A DNA stretch of 55,865 nucleotides, from the NCBI GenBank assembly GCA_017507325.1, contig JAFWBD010000040.1, positions 1 to 55,865 of the forward strand, written 5' to 3'. Position 1 is the first letter of the stretch, and every line of letters starts with the position of its first letter. Origin of the DNA: Clostridia bacterium (GTDB lineage: Bacteria; Bacillota; Clostridia; Oscillospirales; SIG627). The notes under the pieces were generated by a model. It worked only from the letters and a program-made list of their open reading frames with translations. It was not told the origin of the DNA and did no database searches. Positions 33,103 to 41,508 of the stretch are shown in pieces. Both the position numbers and the translations under genes were made by a program.

Positions 33103-33921
33103 CTAATCTTCTCGAAGCACGGCCAAGATCTCCGCGGCATCCTTCAAAACAAGATCGGGCTTGACGGGCGATTCCCGCAGAATGGCAGGGGTGGTCTCCC
33201 CACTCATCACCAAAACCCCGAGGCATCCCGCCCGAAGACCGCTTTCCACGTCGGTATAAATGCGATCGCCCACCACAGCCGTTTTTTCCGGCAGAACGCC
33301 TGCCTCCTCCATTGCCAATTGAGGCATCAGTGCCTCGGGCTTTCCGATCACCACGGGGCGCTGACCCGTGGCACGGAAGATCATATCGCAAACGCTTCCG
33401 CAATCGGGGACAAAGCCGAATTCCGTGGGGCAAACGTAATCGGGATTGGTGGCAATATAGGGAATTTTACGGGTACAGAGAAGATAGGAAACGTCTCTGA
33501 GTTTTTGAAAGGTCAATTCCGTATCAAAGCCCATCACAATGCACTGCGCCCGCTCGGGATCAAAGGTGGTTTCAAAGCCGGCACGCTCAAATTCCTCCCG
33601 AAGGGATTGGGTTCCGCACACGTAGAGGCAGGCATCGGGATGGTTTTTCTTCAAATAATACACCGTAGCCTGCGCCGAGGTGATAAAGTCCCCCCGATCG
33701 GAATCGATCCCCATCTTTTTCAATTTGATCACGTAATCCGCAACGCTCTTGGAGGAATTGTTGGTCATAAAGCGATACTGCTTTCCCCTTTTTTTCAAAT
33801 CGGAAAGAAGCTCTGCGGTAAAATCGAACAATCGGTTTCCCAGATACAGCGTTCCGTCCATATCGAAGAGAAACAGTTCTGTCTCCTTCAAGCATTCAAG
33901 CTTCTGTCGGCGGTTTTCCAT
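33103..33921 (-). CDS. HAD-IIA family phosphatase (NagD/p-nitrophenyl phosphatase-like)
   Basis: 272 residues. Motif I is LFLFDMDGTLYLG, motif II FMTNNSSKS, then a C2-type cap, KPEALMPQLAMEEAG and VGDRIYTDVESGLRAG (motif IV). This is the NagD-like subclass, cytoplasmic phosphatases of sugar phosphates and nucleotides. Start at 33921 has GAGGGGG; an extension to 33996 has none. It lies 118 bp upstream of the nagB2 operon in the same direction, with a separate promoter for nagB2 between them. Confidence 0.88.
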   Translation of the reverse strand: MENRRQKLECLKETELFLFDMDGTLYLGNRLFDFTAELLSDLKKRGKQYRFMTNNSSKSVADYVIKLKKMGIDSDRGDFITSAQATVYYLKKNHPDACLYVCGTQSLREEFERAGFETTFDPERAQCIVMGFDTELTFQKLRDVSYLLCTRKIPYIATNPDYVCPTEFGFVPDCGSVCDMIFRATGQRPVVIGKPEALMPQLAMEEAGVLPEKTAVVGDRIYTDVESGLRAGCLGVLVMSGETTPAILRESPVKPDLVLKDAAEILAVLRED

Positions 33922-34115
33922 TGCAATCCCCCTCGGGTCGTATTTAAACGTATTGTACCACAAAGCTTCAAAAATCGCAAGCCCTCTTCCCTGCAAAAAG
34001 CCGCAAAAGCACTAATTTTGTATTCATTTAAGGATGCATTGTTATGATAGATTCGGAATTTGTTTTTCCCTTGCGGACCAATATAGAAATTCAAAAAAGG
34101 AAGTGAATCCGAGAA

Positions 34116-34790
34116 ATGAGAATTTTACTTGCCGAGGATGAGCGTTCCCTCGCCAGAGCGATCTCCCGATTGCTGGAAAAGAATTTTTACTCCGTGGATA
34201 CCGTTTATAACGGCGCCGATGCCCTGACCTATTTGGAAAACGGGCATTACGACGCCGCTATTTTAGACATTATGATGCCCGAGATGGACGGGATCACCGC
34301 CCTGAAGAAACTGCGGGAGAAGGGCGACCAAACCCCTGCTCTTTTCCTTTCCGCCCGTGCAGAGATTACCGATCGCATCCGCGGATTGGACAGCGGTGCC
34401 AACTATTATCTGACCAAGCCCTTCGAAACGGAAGAATTGATGGCGGTTCTCCGCGCCATCACCCGTTCTCCGCAGGAGGTGGACAGCAAGATCCGCGTGG
34501 GCAATATCGCGCTGGACCGAAACACCTTTGAATTGAGCTCCGCGATGGGCGAATTCCGCTTGACCAAAAAGGAATTCCAGCTACTGGAGCTTTTGATGTC
34601 CAATCCTCACCACATCATTTCCACCGAGCGCTTAATGGAAAAGATCTGGGGCTACGATTCCGATACCGAAGCTACGGTGGTTTGGGTATACGTCTCCTTT
34701 TTGAGAAAAAAATTCGCCGCCTTAGGCGCAAATCTGAAAATTCGCTCGCACCGCAATGCGGGCTACTCCTTGGAACAGATCGATGATTAA
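34116..34790 (+). CDS. OmpR/PhoB-family response regulator
   Basis: 224 residues. The receiver domain (1-120) has the acidic pocket AEDE, phospho-acceptor Asp in AILDIMMPEMDG, LFLSARAE and YYLTKPF (Lys). The C-terminal winged helix (about 128-222) includes LTKKEFQLLELLMSNPHHII and TVVWVYVSFLRKKF. It overlaps its kinase gene by 8 bp (34783-34790). Targets unknown; no nearby gene is an obvious partner except the kinase. Confidence 0.93.
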   Translation: MRILLAEDERSLARAISRLLEKNFYSVDTVYNGADALTYLENGHYDAAILDIMMPEMDGITALKKLREKGDQTPALFLSARAEITDRIRGLDSGANYYLTKPFETEELMAVLRAITRSPQEVDSKIRVGNIALDRNTFELSSAMGEFRLTKKEFQLLELLMSNPHHIISTERLMEKIWGYDSDTEATVVWVYVSFLRKKFAALGANLKIRSHRNAGYSLEQIDD

Positions 34791-36003
34791 AAAGCTGAAG
34801 CGGAAATTTCTCGCGCTTTCCATGTCCTCTCTGTTTATTCTTCTCTCTTTGATCCTTGTGGGAATGAACGGTATCAATTACGGTATTTTGACCAAGGAAG
34901 CCGACGAGATCCTCGAGCTGCTCTCCTGCAACAAAGGCAGCTTTCCCAATGATTTTGAAAGACCTCCGCACCCCTTGCCTCCCCATCTGTCCCCGGAAAC
35001 GCCCTACGAATCCCGCTATTTTTGGGTGCTGACCGATGAGGCGGGCAAAGAGCTTGCCTGCGACGTTTCCAAGATCTCCTCGGTTGATCGGGAGAGTGCC
35101 GTCGGATACGCCAAAAAAGCGCTGTCAAAGAAAAGCGAATCGGGCTTTCTGGGCATCTACCGTTTTTCCGTTCAAAAGGAGGGAGACCTCACCCGCATCA
35201 CCTTTTTGGATTGCGGACGGCAAATCGATTCCTTTCGAACGTTCTTTTTCACGGGAATTCTGATGGCTGCCGCGGGCTTTTTGGCTGTATTTTTGATCAT
35301 TTTTCTTCTTTCCGAGCGCATCCTGCGGCCGATCCGAGAAAGCTACGGGAAGCAAAAGCGCTTTATTACCGATGCGGGGCACGAGATCAAAACGCCCTTG
35401 ACCGTCATACACGCCAACGTGGAGATTTTAAAAATGGAATTGGGCGAAAACGAAAGCCTTGCCGATATTGATCAGCAGACCCGCCGATTGCATTCTCTGA
35501 CGGAGGAATTGATCCGGCTGGCTCGCATGGAGGAGAAAACGATGATGAAAATCGACTTTCCTCTCTCTGACGTGGCCACCGAATCGGTTCAACCCTTTCA
35601 GCGAACCGCCGCTCAGCAAAAAAAGCACCTAACCCTTCACATTCAGCCCAATCTGACTTTGACGGGAAATAGCGGTATGATTCAAAATTTGATCGGTATT
35701 TTGATGGAAAACGCCATCAAATATTCCCCTGCTGAGGGAGAAATTGTGTTTCGTTTGGAAAAGCAAGGTCGGAATTTGATTCTTTCCGTATTCAATACCA
35801 CCGAAAGCAGGATCGCTCCCTCTCAGCTGGATCGAATTTTCGATCGATTCTACCGAGCGGATGATTCCCGCAACTCCGCCACGGGCGGCCACGGAATCGG
35901 TCTTTCCATTGCCAAGCGTATCGTAGAGGCACACGGCGCAAAAATTTCCGCCTCCTCCCCGCAAGACCGAGCCTTTTTGATCAGCGCCACCTTCCCCTGC
36001 TAA
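34783..36003 (+). CDS. Sensor histidine kinase
   Basis: 406 residues: membrane helix 1 (about 10-32), an extracytoplasmic sensor of about 120 residues with a Pro-rich stretch (ERPPHPLPPHLSPE), helix 2 (about 158-180), HisKA with FITDAGHEIKTPLTVIHANV (phospho-His), and HATPase with LMENAIKYSP, FDRFYRADDSRNS and HGIGLSIAKRIVEAHGA. No HAMP domain is evident. The chosen start overlaps the regulator stop and has GGAAC upstream. Forms a two-component pair with the preceding gene. Confidence 0.92.
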   Translation: MIKKLKRKFLALSMSSLFILLSLILVGMNGINYGILTKEADEILELLSCNKGSFPNDFERPPHPLPPHLSPETPYESRYFWVLTDEAGKELACDVSKISSVDRESAVGYAKKALSKKSESGFLGIYRFSVQKEGDLTRITFLDCGRQIDSFRTFFFTGILMAAAGFLAVFLIIFLLSERILRPIRESYGKQKRFITDAGHEIKTPLTVIHANVEILKMELGENESLADIDQQTRRLHSLTEELIRLARMEEKTMMKIDFPLSDVATESVQPFQRTAAQQKKHLTLHIQPNLTLTGNSGMIQNLIGILMENAIKYSPAEGEIVFRLEKQGRNLILSVFNTTESRIAPSQLDRIFDRFYRADDSRNSATGGHGIGLSIAKRIVEAHGAKISASSPQDRAFLISATFPC

Positions 36004-36068
36004 AAAACGCTCCCCTCGAAATGGGAGAGCGCGATAACGAAGGATTCACATAAGTGATTCGAGCGTGC

Positions 36069-36238
36069 CCATAATGAATTGCCCTAAATGGCATGAATTG
36101 GCTTGCGCCGTGAATGGAACTTCGTTCATGAATTGCCTTCGGCATGAAAAAAATAGCAATTCAATTCATGAAAACAATGTTTTCAAATCATGAAGCCGTC
36201 AGGCTTCCATTCATGACGCAAAGCGTCCATTCATTACG
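36069..36238. repeat. Mirrored hairpin-linker element 3
   Basis: Left linkers ATGAATT at 36074-36080, 36093-36099, (TGAATGG) 36111-36117 and 36128-36134; inverted right linkers AATTCAT at 36163-36169, AAATCATG 36185-36192, CCATTCATG 36207-36215 and CCATTCAT 36227-36234. Hairpins: GCC/GGC 36081-36092, GGC/GCC 36100-36109, GAAC/GTTC 36117-36127, centre 36135-36162, GAAAAC/GTTTTC about 36170-36184, AAGCC/GGCTT 36193-36206 and GACG/CGTC about 36215-36227. Four plus four linkers again. Confidence 0.85.
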
Positions 36239-36265
36239 ATCCGGAGAAAATTGTCTGAAGCAACG

Positions 36266-36318
36266 CAAAAGCACTTATGACAAACGTTTTATTCGTTATC
36301 ATAAGTGCTTTTTGTTAA
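36266..36318 (+). terminator. Strong hairpin with T-tail, probable terminator
   Basis: AAAAGCACTTATGA pairs with TCATAAGTGCTTTT, with an inner AAACG/CGTT extension and TTTTTGTT after it. The A-run on the other side lets it serve leftward transcripts of the SGNH genes as well. Confidence 0.75.
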
Positions 36319-36366
36319 AACTTCGTTAAGAGCATTCACGCTAAATGAGGAGAGCGTTTTTTGCTT

Positions 36367-37047
36367 TTACAGAAGATCATCCAAAAGCTCGCGGATAAAA
36401 TCCATAAACATGGCATAGCCGCGGGGATTGAGATGAACCCCATCGGAAGCGAAAATATCCTCGCGGATCAAATCGTAATCCCCTGCATCCTCGGGATTTT
36501 CAAAGAAGAAGGGCTGATCCACCAGAGACACGAAATGGCAGTTTTCCGTTTTGGCACAGAAATCCTCCAGGATTTCATTGAATTCCGCGCGGTGGCGGGT
36601 GGCCATACTCTTTTCGCCCTTACGCTTCAAGGTAGGAACGGCACCGAAGCAATAAACGGGAATTCCGGGGAAATCCGCCTGCGTCCAATTGACCACGCGG
36701 GCCAAAATCTCCATAACCTCCTTGGCGCTGTAGCCAAAGCCCAAATCGTTCCCGAAGGTTGCCACAACCAGTGCGCGGGGCTCATAGGCGCGAACCATAC
36801 GGTCGTAGTAATAAAGGAGATCGTCGGCACTGCTGGTCCCGAAGCCGTGGTTCACAATGGCCTGAGATCCGTCCTTCATACGAACCTCTTCCTCCAAAAC
36901 GGGATTTTCCTTGAAGCTTGTAATCACGGAGCAACGGGTAAAGAGGGAATGTCCGTAAAACAGAATCTTACCCTTTACCATCGGCATGGATTCATAGCGG
37001 GTGATCCGATTCTCAAAGCGCTTCACCTTCAATCTGGATCCGTACAT
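36367..37047 (-). CDS. SGNH/GDSL hydrolase, paralogue 1 of 4
   Basis: 226 residues, cytoplasmic (no signal peptide). Block I is KILFYGHSLFTR, with GHS in place of GDS but the Ser kept; block II NHGFGTSSADDLL; block III VATFGNDLGFG (Asn); block V ASDGVHLNPRGYAMF (Asp and His). So the Ser-His-Asp set is complete. Likely esterase or deacetylase on a small or carbohydrate substrate. Last of four tandem paralogues of identical length; its ribosome site and first codons are nearly identical to those of copy 2 (AAGGAGAAAAATCA), showing recent duplication. Confidence 0.85.
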   Translation of the reverse strand: MYGSRLKVKRFENRITRYESMPMVKGKILFYGHSLFTRCSVITSFKENPVLEEEVRMKDGSQAIVNHGFGTSSADDLLYYYDRMVRAYEPRALVVATFGNDLGFGYSAKEVMEILARVVNWTQADFPGIPVYCFGAVPTLKRKGEKSMATRHRAEFNEILEDFCAKTENCHFVSLVDQPFFFENPEDAGDYDLIREDIFASDGVHLNPRGYAMFMDFIRELLDDLL

Positions 37048-37092
37048 TGATTTTTCTCCTTTTTGTTTTGTAAAAAGCGGTAAACAGTCAAA

Positions 37093-37773
37093 TTACAGAT
37101 ACTGATCAAAAAGCTCGCGGATAAAATCCATAAACATCGCGTAGCCCTGAGGATTCAAATGTGTGGAATCGGCTGCAAAAATATCCTCACGGATCAAATC
37201 ATAATTTCCTGCATCCTCGGGATTTTCAAAGAAAAAGGGCTGATCCACCAGAGACACAAAATGGCAATTTTCCGTTTTGGCGCAGAAATCCTCCAGGATT
37301 TCATTGAATTCCGCGCGGGAACGGGTGTAACGGTTCTTTTCACCTTTGCTCTTCAAGGTAGGAACGGCACCGAAGCAATAAACGGGAAGCCCCGGAAAAT
37401 CCGCCTGCGCCCACTGAACCACACGGGCCAGAACCTCCATCACTTCCTTTGCACTGTAGCCAAAGCCAACATCGTTGGCGTGGGAGGCCAAAACCAGAAC
37501 GCGGGGCTCATAGGCGCGGACCATACGGTCGTAATAATAGAGCAGGTCATCGGCGCTGCTGGTGCCGAAGCCGTGGTTCACAATGGCCTGAGATCCGTCC
37601 TTCATACGAACCTCCTGCTCCAAAACGGGATTCTCCTTGGATTTGGTGATCACAGAGCAGCGAGTAAAAAGAGAGTGGCCGTAAAACAAGATTTTTCCCT
37701 TCTCCACGGGGAAAGATTCGTAGCGGGTGATTCTGTCCTCAAAGCGCTTCACCTTCAATCTGGATCCGTACAT
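37093..37773 (-). CDS. SGNH/GDSL hydrolase, paralogue 2 of 4
   Basis: 226 residues from the ATG at 37773 (AAGGAG upstream; a longer frame to 37839 has no site and would overlap the upstream paralogue). Closest to paralogue 1: LLYYYDRMVRAYEPR, SLVDQPFFFENPEDAG and FDQYL end. Block I GHSLFTR; block III LASHANDVGFG, where the Gly before Asn is changed to Ala; block V AADSTHLNPQGY. Catalytic residues remain. Spacing to the upstream gene is 40 bp. Confidence 0.85.
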   Translation of the reverse strand: MYGSRLKVKRFEDRITRYESFPVEKGKILFYGHSLFTRCSVITKSKENPVLEQEVRMKDGSQAIVNHGFGTSSADDLLYYYDRMVRAYEPRVLVLASHANDVGFGYSAKEVMEVLARVVQWAQADFPGLPVYCFGAVPTLKSKGEKNRYTRSRAEFNEILEDFCAKTENCHFVSLVDQPFFFENPEDAGNYDLIREDIFAADSTHLNPQGYAMFMDFIRELFDQYL

Positions 37774-37813
37774 TGATTTTTCTCCTTTTTCATTTAAATT
37801 CAAAACAGACAAA

Positions 37814-38494
37814 TTACAGATACTGATCGAAAAGCTCACGGATCATATCCATAAACATCGAATAGCCCAGCGGATTAAAGTGCCCCTTGTCGGCGGCGTA
37901 AATATCGTCACGAACCTTGTGGCGATCGCCCACGTCCTCGGGATTGGCATACAAAAAGGGCTGCTTCAACATAGAAACGTAAGTGCAATTCTCTTTTCTT
38001 GCGCAATAATCCTCCAAAATCTGATCGAATTCATCACGCAGACGGGTGCTCGCATCCACGATGCCGACGTTCTTCAATCCGGGAGCAGGGCCAAAGCAAT
38101 AAACGGGAAGGCCGGGGAAATCCGCCTGGGCCCAATCGATCACACGAGCCAGAATCTCCATAATCTCCTTGGCGCTGTAGCCGAATCCGATATCGTTTCC
38201 GCCGGTGGCCAAAACCAGAACGCGGGGCTTATAGGGGCGAACCATACGGCTGTAGTAATAAAGGAGGTCATCGGCACTGCTGGTTCCGAAGCCGTGGTTG
38301 ATGATAGCCTTGGAGCCATCCTTCATACGAACCTCTTCTTCCAAAACGGGATTGTCCTTGGAACCCGTAATGAAGGAACAGCGGGTGAAGAGAGAGTGCC
38401 CGTAAAACAGAATTTTCCCCGTCTCCACGGGAAGGGATTCATAGCGGGTGATTCTGTCCTCAAAGCGCTTAACTTTTAACTTGGAACCGTACAT
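37814..38494 (-). CDS. SGNH/GDSL hydrolase, paralogue 3 of 4 (most divergent)
   Basis: 226 residues. Block I GHSLFTRCSF; block III LATGGNDIGFG; block V AADKGHFNPLGY. The middle part differs from the others (PAPGLKNVGIVDASTR, YVSMLKQPFLYANPEDVG), the region that usually shapes the substrate site. ATG at 38494 with AAGGAG. Same operon as the other three. Confidence 0.85.
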   Translation of the reverse strand: MYGSKLKVKRFEDRITRYESLPVETGKILFYGHSLFTRCSFITGSKDNPVLEEEVRMKDGSKAIINHGFGTSSADDLLYYYSRMVRPYKPRVLVLATGGNDIGFGYSAKEIMEILARVIDWAQADFPGLPVYCFGPAPGLKNVGIVDASTRLRDEFDQILEDYCARKENCTYVSMLKQPFLYANPEDVGDRHKVRDDIYAADKGHFNPLGYSMFMDMIRELFDQYL

Positions 38495-38536
38495 TTCTCA
38501 TTCTCCTTTTTTATCAAAAATCTATCATTCTCGGAC

Positions 38537-39217
38537 TCACAAAAGATCGTCCAAAAGCTCACGAATAAAATCCATAAACATAACATAGCCCTGCGGATTC
38601 AAATGATTCCGATCCGAAGCAAAAATATCCTCACGGACCGAATCATAATCCCCTACGTCCTCGGGATTCTCAAAATAGAAGGGCTGATCCACCAAGGAAA
38701 CGTACTCACAGTTTTCCTGCCTTGCGCAAAAATCCTCCAAGATTTGGTTGTATTCGGTGCGGAAGCGGGTGTAAAAGTTTTTCTCTCCCTTATGCTTCAC
38801 ATCGGGATCAAAGCCGAAGCAGAAAATACGAATTCCCGGAAAATCCGCTTTGGCCCAATTGACCACGCGTGCCAGAATCTCCACCACTTCGCTCGGAGAA
38901 TATCCGTAGGCGACGTCATTGCTCCCCGTGATCAAAACCAATGCGCGGGGCTCATAAGGGCGGACCATACGGCTATAGTAATAAAGAAGATCATCGGCAC
39001 TGCTGGTTCCGAATCCGTGGTTGATGATGGCCTGAGACCCATCCTTCATGCGAACCTCTTCCGCCAAAACAGGATTGGCCTTGGAACCCGTGATGAAAGA
39101 ACAGCGGGTGAAAAGAGAGTGACCGTAAAACAAAATTTTGCCCTTTTGTATGGGAACAGATTCGTATTTTTCAATCCTGTCCTCGAATCGTTTTACCCTC
39201 AATCGAGATCCAAACAT
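38537..39217 (-). CDS. SGNH/GDSL hydrolase, paralogue 4 of 4 (promoter-proximal)
   Basis: 226 residues from the ATG at 39217, chosen for GGAGGAG; an upstream in-frame start at 39280 lies in the promoter. Block I GHSLFTRCSF; block III LITGSNDVAYG; block V ASDRNHLNPQGY. It reads SLVDQPFYFENPEDVG like copies 1 and 2. It is first in the operon behind the promoter at 39252-39280. Confidence 0.85.
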   Translation of the reverse strand: MFGSRLRVKRFEDRIEKYESVPIQKGKILFYGHSLFTRCSFITGSKANPVLAEEVRMKDGSQAIINHGFGTSSADDLLYYYSRMVRPYEPRALVLITGSNDVAYGYSPSEVVEILARVVNWAKADFPGIRIFCFGFDPDVKHKGEKNFYTRFRTEYNQILEDFCARQENCEYVSLVDQPFYFENPEDVGDYDSVREDIFASDRNHLNPQGYVMFMDFIRELLDDLL

Positions 39218-39251
39218 ACTTCTCCTCCTTGGGAAGATTGATACCCCTCTG

Positions 39252-39280
39252 AGTATACTATTAATCAAAAAAGAAATCAA
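39252..39280 (-). promoter_or_regulatory. Promoter of the SGNH operon
   Basis: Minus strand: TTGATT (39275-39280), 17 bp, TATACT (39252-39257), 35 bp before the ATG. Confidence 0.75.
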
Positions 39281-39541
39281 GTTTTTTTTAAATTTTTTAA
39301 AATTTCATCCATTTTTCGTTCCTTGCAGGTTTTTTAGCATCGAAAAGTCTATTTGCAAAGCACCCGAAGCGATGATGAAAGCTGCACCCCGCCGCCATTC
39401 TTCGAGGGGCAGGCGCCATACTTGTGGCGAAGATTATGTAATGTATTTGGCATTTTTGCTCACGGTCTGTTGCATTTTAATGGCAGCGCAAACACCCATT
39501 TTCCGGCTTTTTGGTATAATCCTCAACTCTTTTGGAGCTTC
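39281..39541. other. Gene-free stretch between SGNH and GH28 genes
   Basis: After a T-rich tract (39281-39330) I see no convincing gene. Short open frames exist on both strands but none has a ribosome site and a plausible protein. The part 39360-39540 is more GC-balanced and could be the remnant of a lost gene. Confidence 0.4.
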
Positions 39542-39570
39542 TTGACATTTGTGACGATGTTTGTTACAAT
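39542..39570 (+). promoter_or_regulatory. Promoter of the GH28-type gene
   Basis: TTGACA (39542-39547), 17 bp, TACAAT (39565-39570), 33 bp before the ATG. Confidence 0.8.
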
Positions 39571-39603
39571 TTCAACATAATGATTCACACAAGGAGGCAT
39601 CCA

Positions 39604-40938
39604 ATGCTTAACTGCAATGTAAAAGGCTATGGCGCTAAAGGTGACGGTATTACCTTAGACACTGTTGCGATCCAGGCAGCCATCGATGACTGCTGCGCCC
39701 ACGGTGGTGGACAGGTCATACTGGAAGACGGCAAATTCCTTTGCGGTCGTATCAATCTGAAGAGCGGTGTTGATCTGCATATTGAGCAGGATGCTGTTCT
39801 TCTCGGTTCTACCGACTACCGGGATTTTCCGGAGATAGAAACCACATACTGGGATACCCGGTACGCTGTTCGTTTTAACAAGCGCTGCTTTATCTATGCA
39901 GAATGCTGTGAAGATATCAGCATCACCGGCAGAGGTATCATCGACTGTCAGGGACATGCCTATGTGACTCCCATGACAGAAGAACAGATCAGCAAGCGCC
40001 CCCACATGTCCTACTGGCAAACCCCGATGCCCCTGCCTGCGGATTTTGTGCCTCTGCCCATTTCCGACACCAATGTGGGCACCTACCCCCACAATCTGGA
40101 TCCCAGAAAGACCAGCCTTGCCCCTGCCCGGGTAGTATTTTTCATCGGTTGTGAAAATGTGCTTGTGGAAAATGTCAAAATGCGCAATCAGTACGGCGGC
40201 TGGGGCTACTGGATCTGCGACTGCTATAACGTCCACTTTGATCATGCGGATATTCGCTCCGCTGTAGACATCCCAAATAACGACGGTATTCATATCAACT
40301 GCTGCACCGATGTAAACATCTCCAACTGCAACATCACCAGCGGCGACGACTGCATCGTAATCCGCGCATACAGCGCACTGTTAAAAGAAAACAAGCCCTG
40401 CGAAAAGGTTTGTGTTACCAACTGCAACCTGACCAGCCACACCTGCGCTATTCGCATTGCCTACATTAACGATGGTGTGATGCGAAACATGACCTTCTCC
40501 AATCTGAACATCACCGAATCCTGCAGCGGCATCACAATGCGCCTGCCGGGCAATCCCAACGAAATGCGTATGTCCGACCAAGGCCGTGAAGCAACGCTCA
40601 TCGAAAACCTCAGCTTCAGCAACATCACCATCGACCGCAACTATATGTTCCCGGTGCGTATTGAAATTGCTGAAAACAACATGTGTACCGGCATACGCAA
40701 CATCTATTTCAGCAACATTCACGCCTTCTCTGCCAGAATGCCTATGATCAAAGGCAGAGCCGACTGCCATGTGGAAAACGTGTACTTTACCGATTGCCAC
40801 TTCACCCAAATTCCTTACGAAACTATGAATACCAAGTATTCCGACCGTATGGCAAAGCTGAACTTCCCCCTCACCCCGGTGGAATTCAGCATGGTGGATA
40901 ACCTTGTGCTGAATAACACGGTGTTTTCCGTTAAATAA
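39604..40938 (+). CDS. Glycoside hydrolase family 28-like protein
   Basis: 444 residues, polygalacturonase-type right-handed beta-helix. The N-terminus NVKGYGAKGDGITLDT is the pectate-lyase/GH28 cap motif; NNDGIHINCC (family NTDG) and TSGDDCIVIRAYS (family GDDC) supply catalytic Asp residues; the usual GHG and RIK motifs are not clear, SHTCAIRIAY standing near the RIK position. No signal peptide, so it would act on imported oligosaccharides. Start at 39604 with AGGAGG. Codon style is foreign: seven of nine His/Asn/Asp/Tyr-Val pairs use NAT-GTN, against nearly none in its neighbours. Confidence 0.85.
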   Translation: MLNCNVKGYGAKGDGITLDTVAIQAAIDDCCAHGGGQVILEDGKFLCGRINLKSGVDLHIEQDAVLLGSTDYRDFPEIETTYWDTRYAVRFNKRCFIYAECCEDISITGRGIIDCQGHAYVTPMTEEQISKRPHMSYWQTPMPLPADFVPLPISDTNVGTYPHNLDPRKTSLAPARVVFFIGCENVLVENVKMRNQYGGWGYWICDCYNVHFDHADIRSAVDIPNNDGIHINCCTDVNISNCNITSGDDCIVIRAYSALLKENKPCEKVCVTNCNLTSHTCAIRIAYINDGVMRNMTFSNLNITESCSGITMRLPGNPNEMRMSDQGREATLIENLSFSNITIDRNYMFPVRIEIAENNMCTGIRNIYFSNIHAFSARMPMIKGRADCHVENVYFTDCHFTQIPYETMNTKYSDRMAKLNFPLTPVEFSMVDNLVLNNTVFSVK

Positions 40939-41174
40939 GCAAATCGAACTTTTCCCGCGGCCAGATACTTTCATATGTAAAAATAACAAGTATGTGCATT
41001 ATTGTTATGTGGAACATTAGTCCGCTATTGATGAAGCCTAATCATACGCAAGGCAAAGGCAATTGATTTATCAATTAAAATATTCTTCATATTGAACCTC
41101 CGTTCCAAAAAAATTATATCATATATTTGTATTTGCAAAGATTTTAACAGCATTATTCATCAGCGCAGCGTCTT
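40939..41174. other. AT-rich intergenic stretch after the GH28 gene
   Basis: No gene is supported and no good terminator for the GH28 gene is seen. Composition falls to strongly AT-rich after 41040. Confidence 0.35.
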
Positions 41175-41287
41175 CATTATTCATTCTTCATTAAAAAATC
41201 CGCGTGGAGGGAATGAATAATGAATGATGAATAATAAAAAATGAATAATACAAACAAAAATCCGCATTCTTGCGAACGCGGATTTTT
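41175..41287. repeat. Degenerate inverted repeat with terminator-like hairpin
   Basis: ATTATTCATTCTTCATT (41177-41193) is an imperfect inverse of AATGAATGATGAATAAT (41219-41235). Next comes the hairpin AAAAATCCGC/GCGGATTTTT (41256-41287) with an inner TTC/GAA stem. The ATTCAT/ATGAAT words resemble the linkers of the mirrored elements, so this may be a decayed or partial relative. Confidence 0.5.
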
Positions 41288-41457
41288 GTTTGGGACGTGT
41301 GTCCGATTTAGATGCAAAACCGTGTGTGGCTGGTTTAGATGCACGTGGGTTTTGCAGAGGGTACAATAACCCACAGGCGTGTATGGGAGTTAAAAGGTTC
41401 CACGACCTACCGGACTTTTAACGCCATGCTTGCAAACGAAGCCTATGTAATTAATGA

Positions 41458-41486
41458 TTGATTTGTTCATGTTTTTATGTTATAAT
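41458..41486 (+). promoter_or_regulatory. Promoter of the 41509 gene
   Basis: TTGATT (41458-41463), 17 bp, TATAAT (41481-41486). Its position rules out coding starts before about 41493 in the downstream frame. Confidence 0.75.
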
Positions 41487-41508
41487 AGTTCAAAGGGAGG
41501 GTGATGTT

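Larger units (their letters stand above)
36003..36360. repeat. Outer inverted repeat enclosing hairpin element 3
   Basis: AAAAAACGCTCCCCTC at 36003-36018 is the inverse, with one mismatch, of GAGGAGAGCGTTTTTT at 36344-36359. The 5' copy also forms a leftward terminator-like hairpin (about 36008-36031, ending in T6 on the minus strand) and the 3' copy ends in T6 on the plus strand. Together they look like the two arms of one bidirectional terminator between the kinase gene and the SGNH genes, with about 325 bp now between them. Confidence 0.6.

Noticed and set aside
41177-41374. Two overlapping minus-strand frames of about 61-65 codons
   Set aside because: They run through an inverted repeat and terminator-like hairpin and have no ribosome site.
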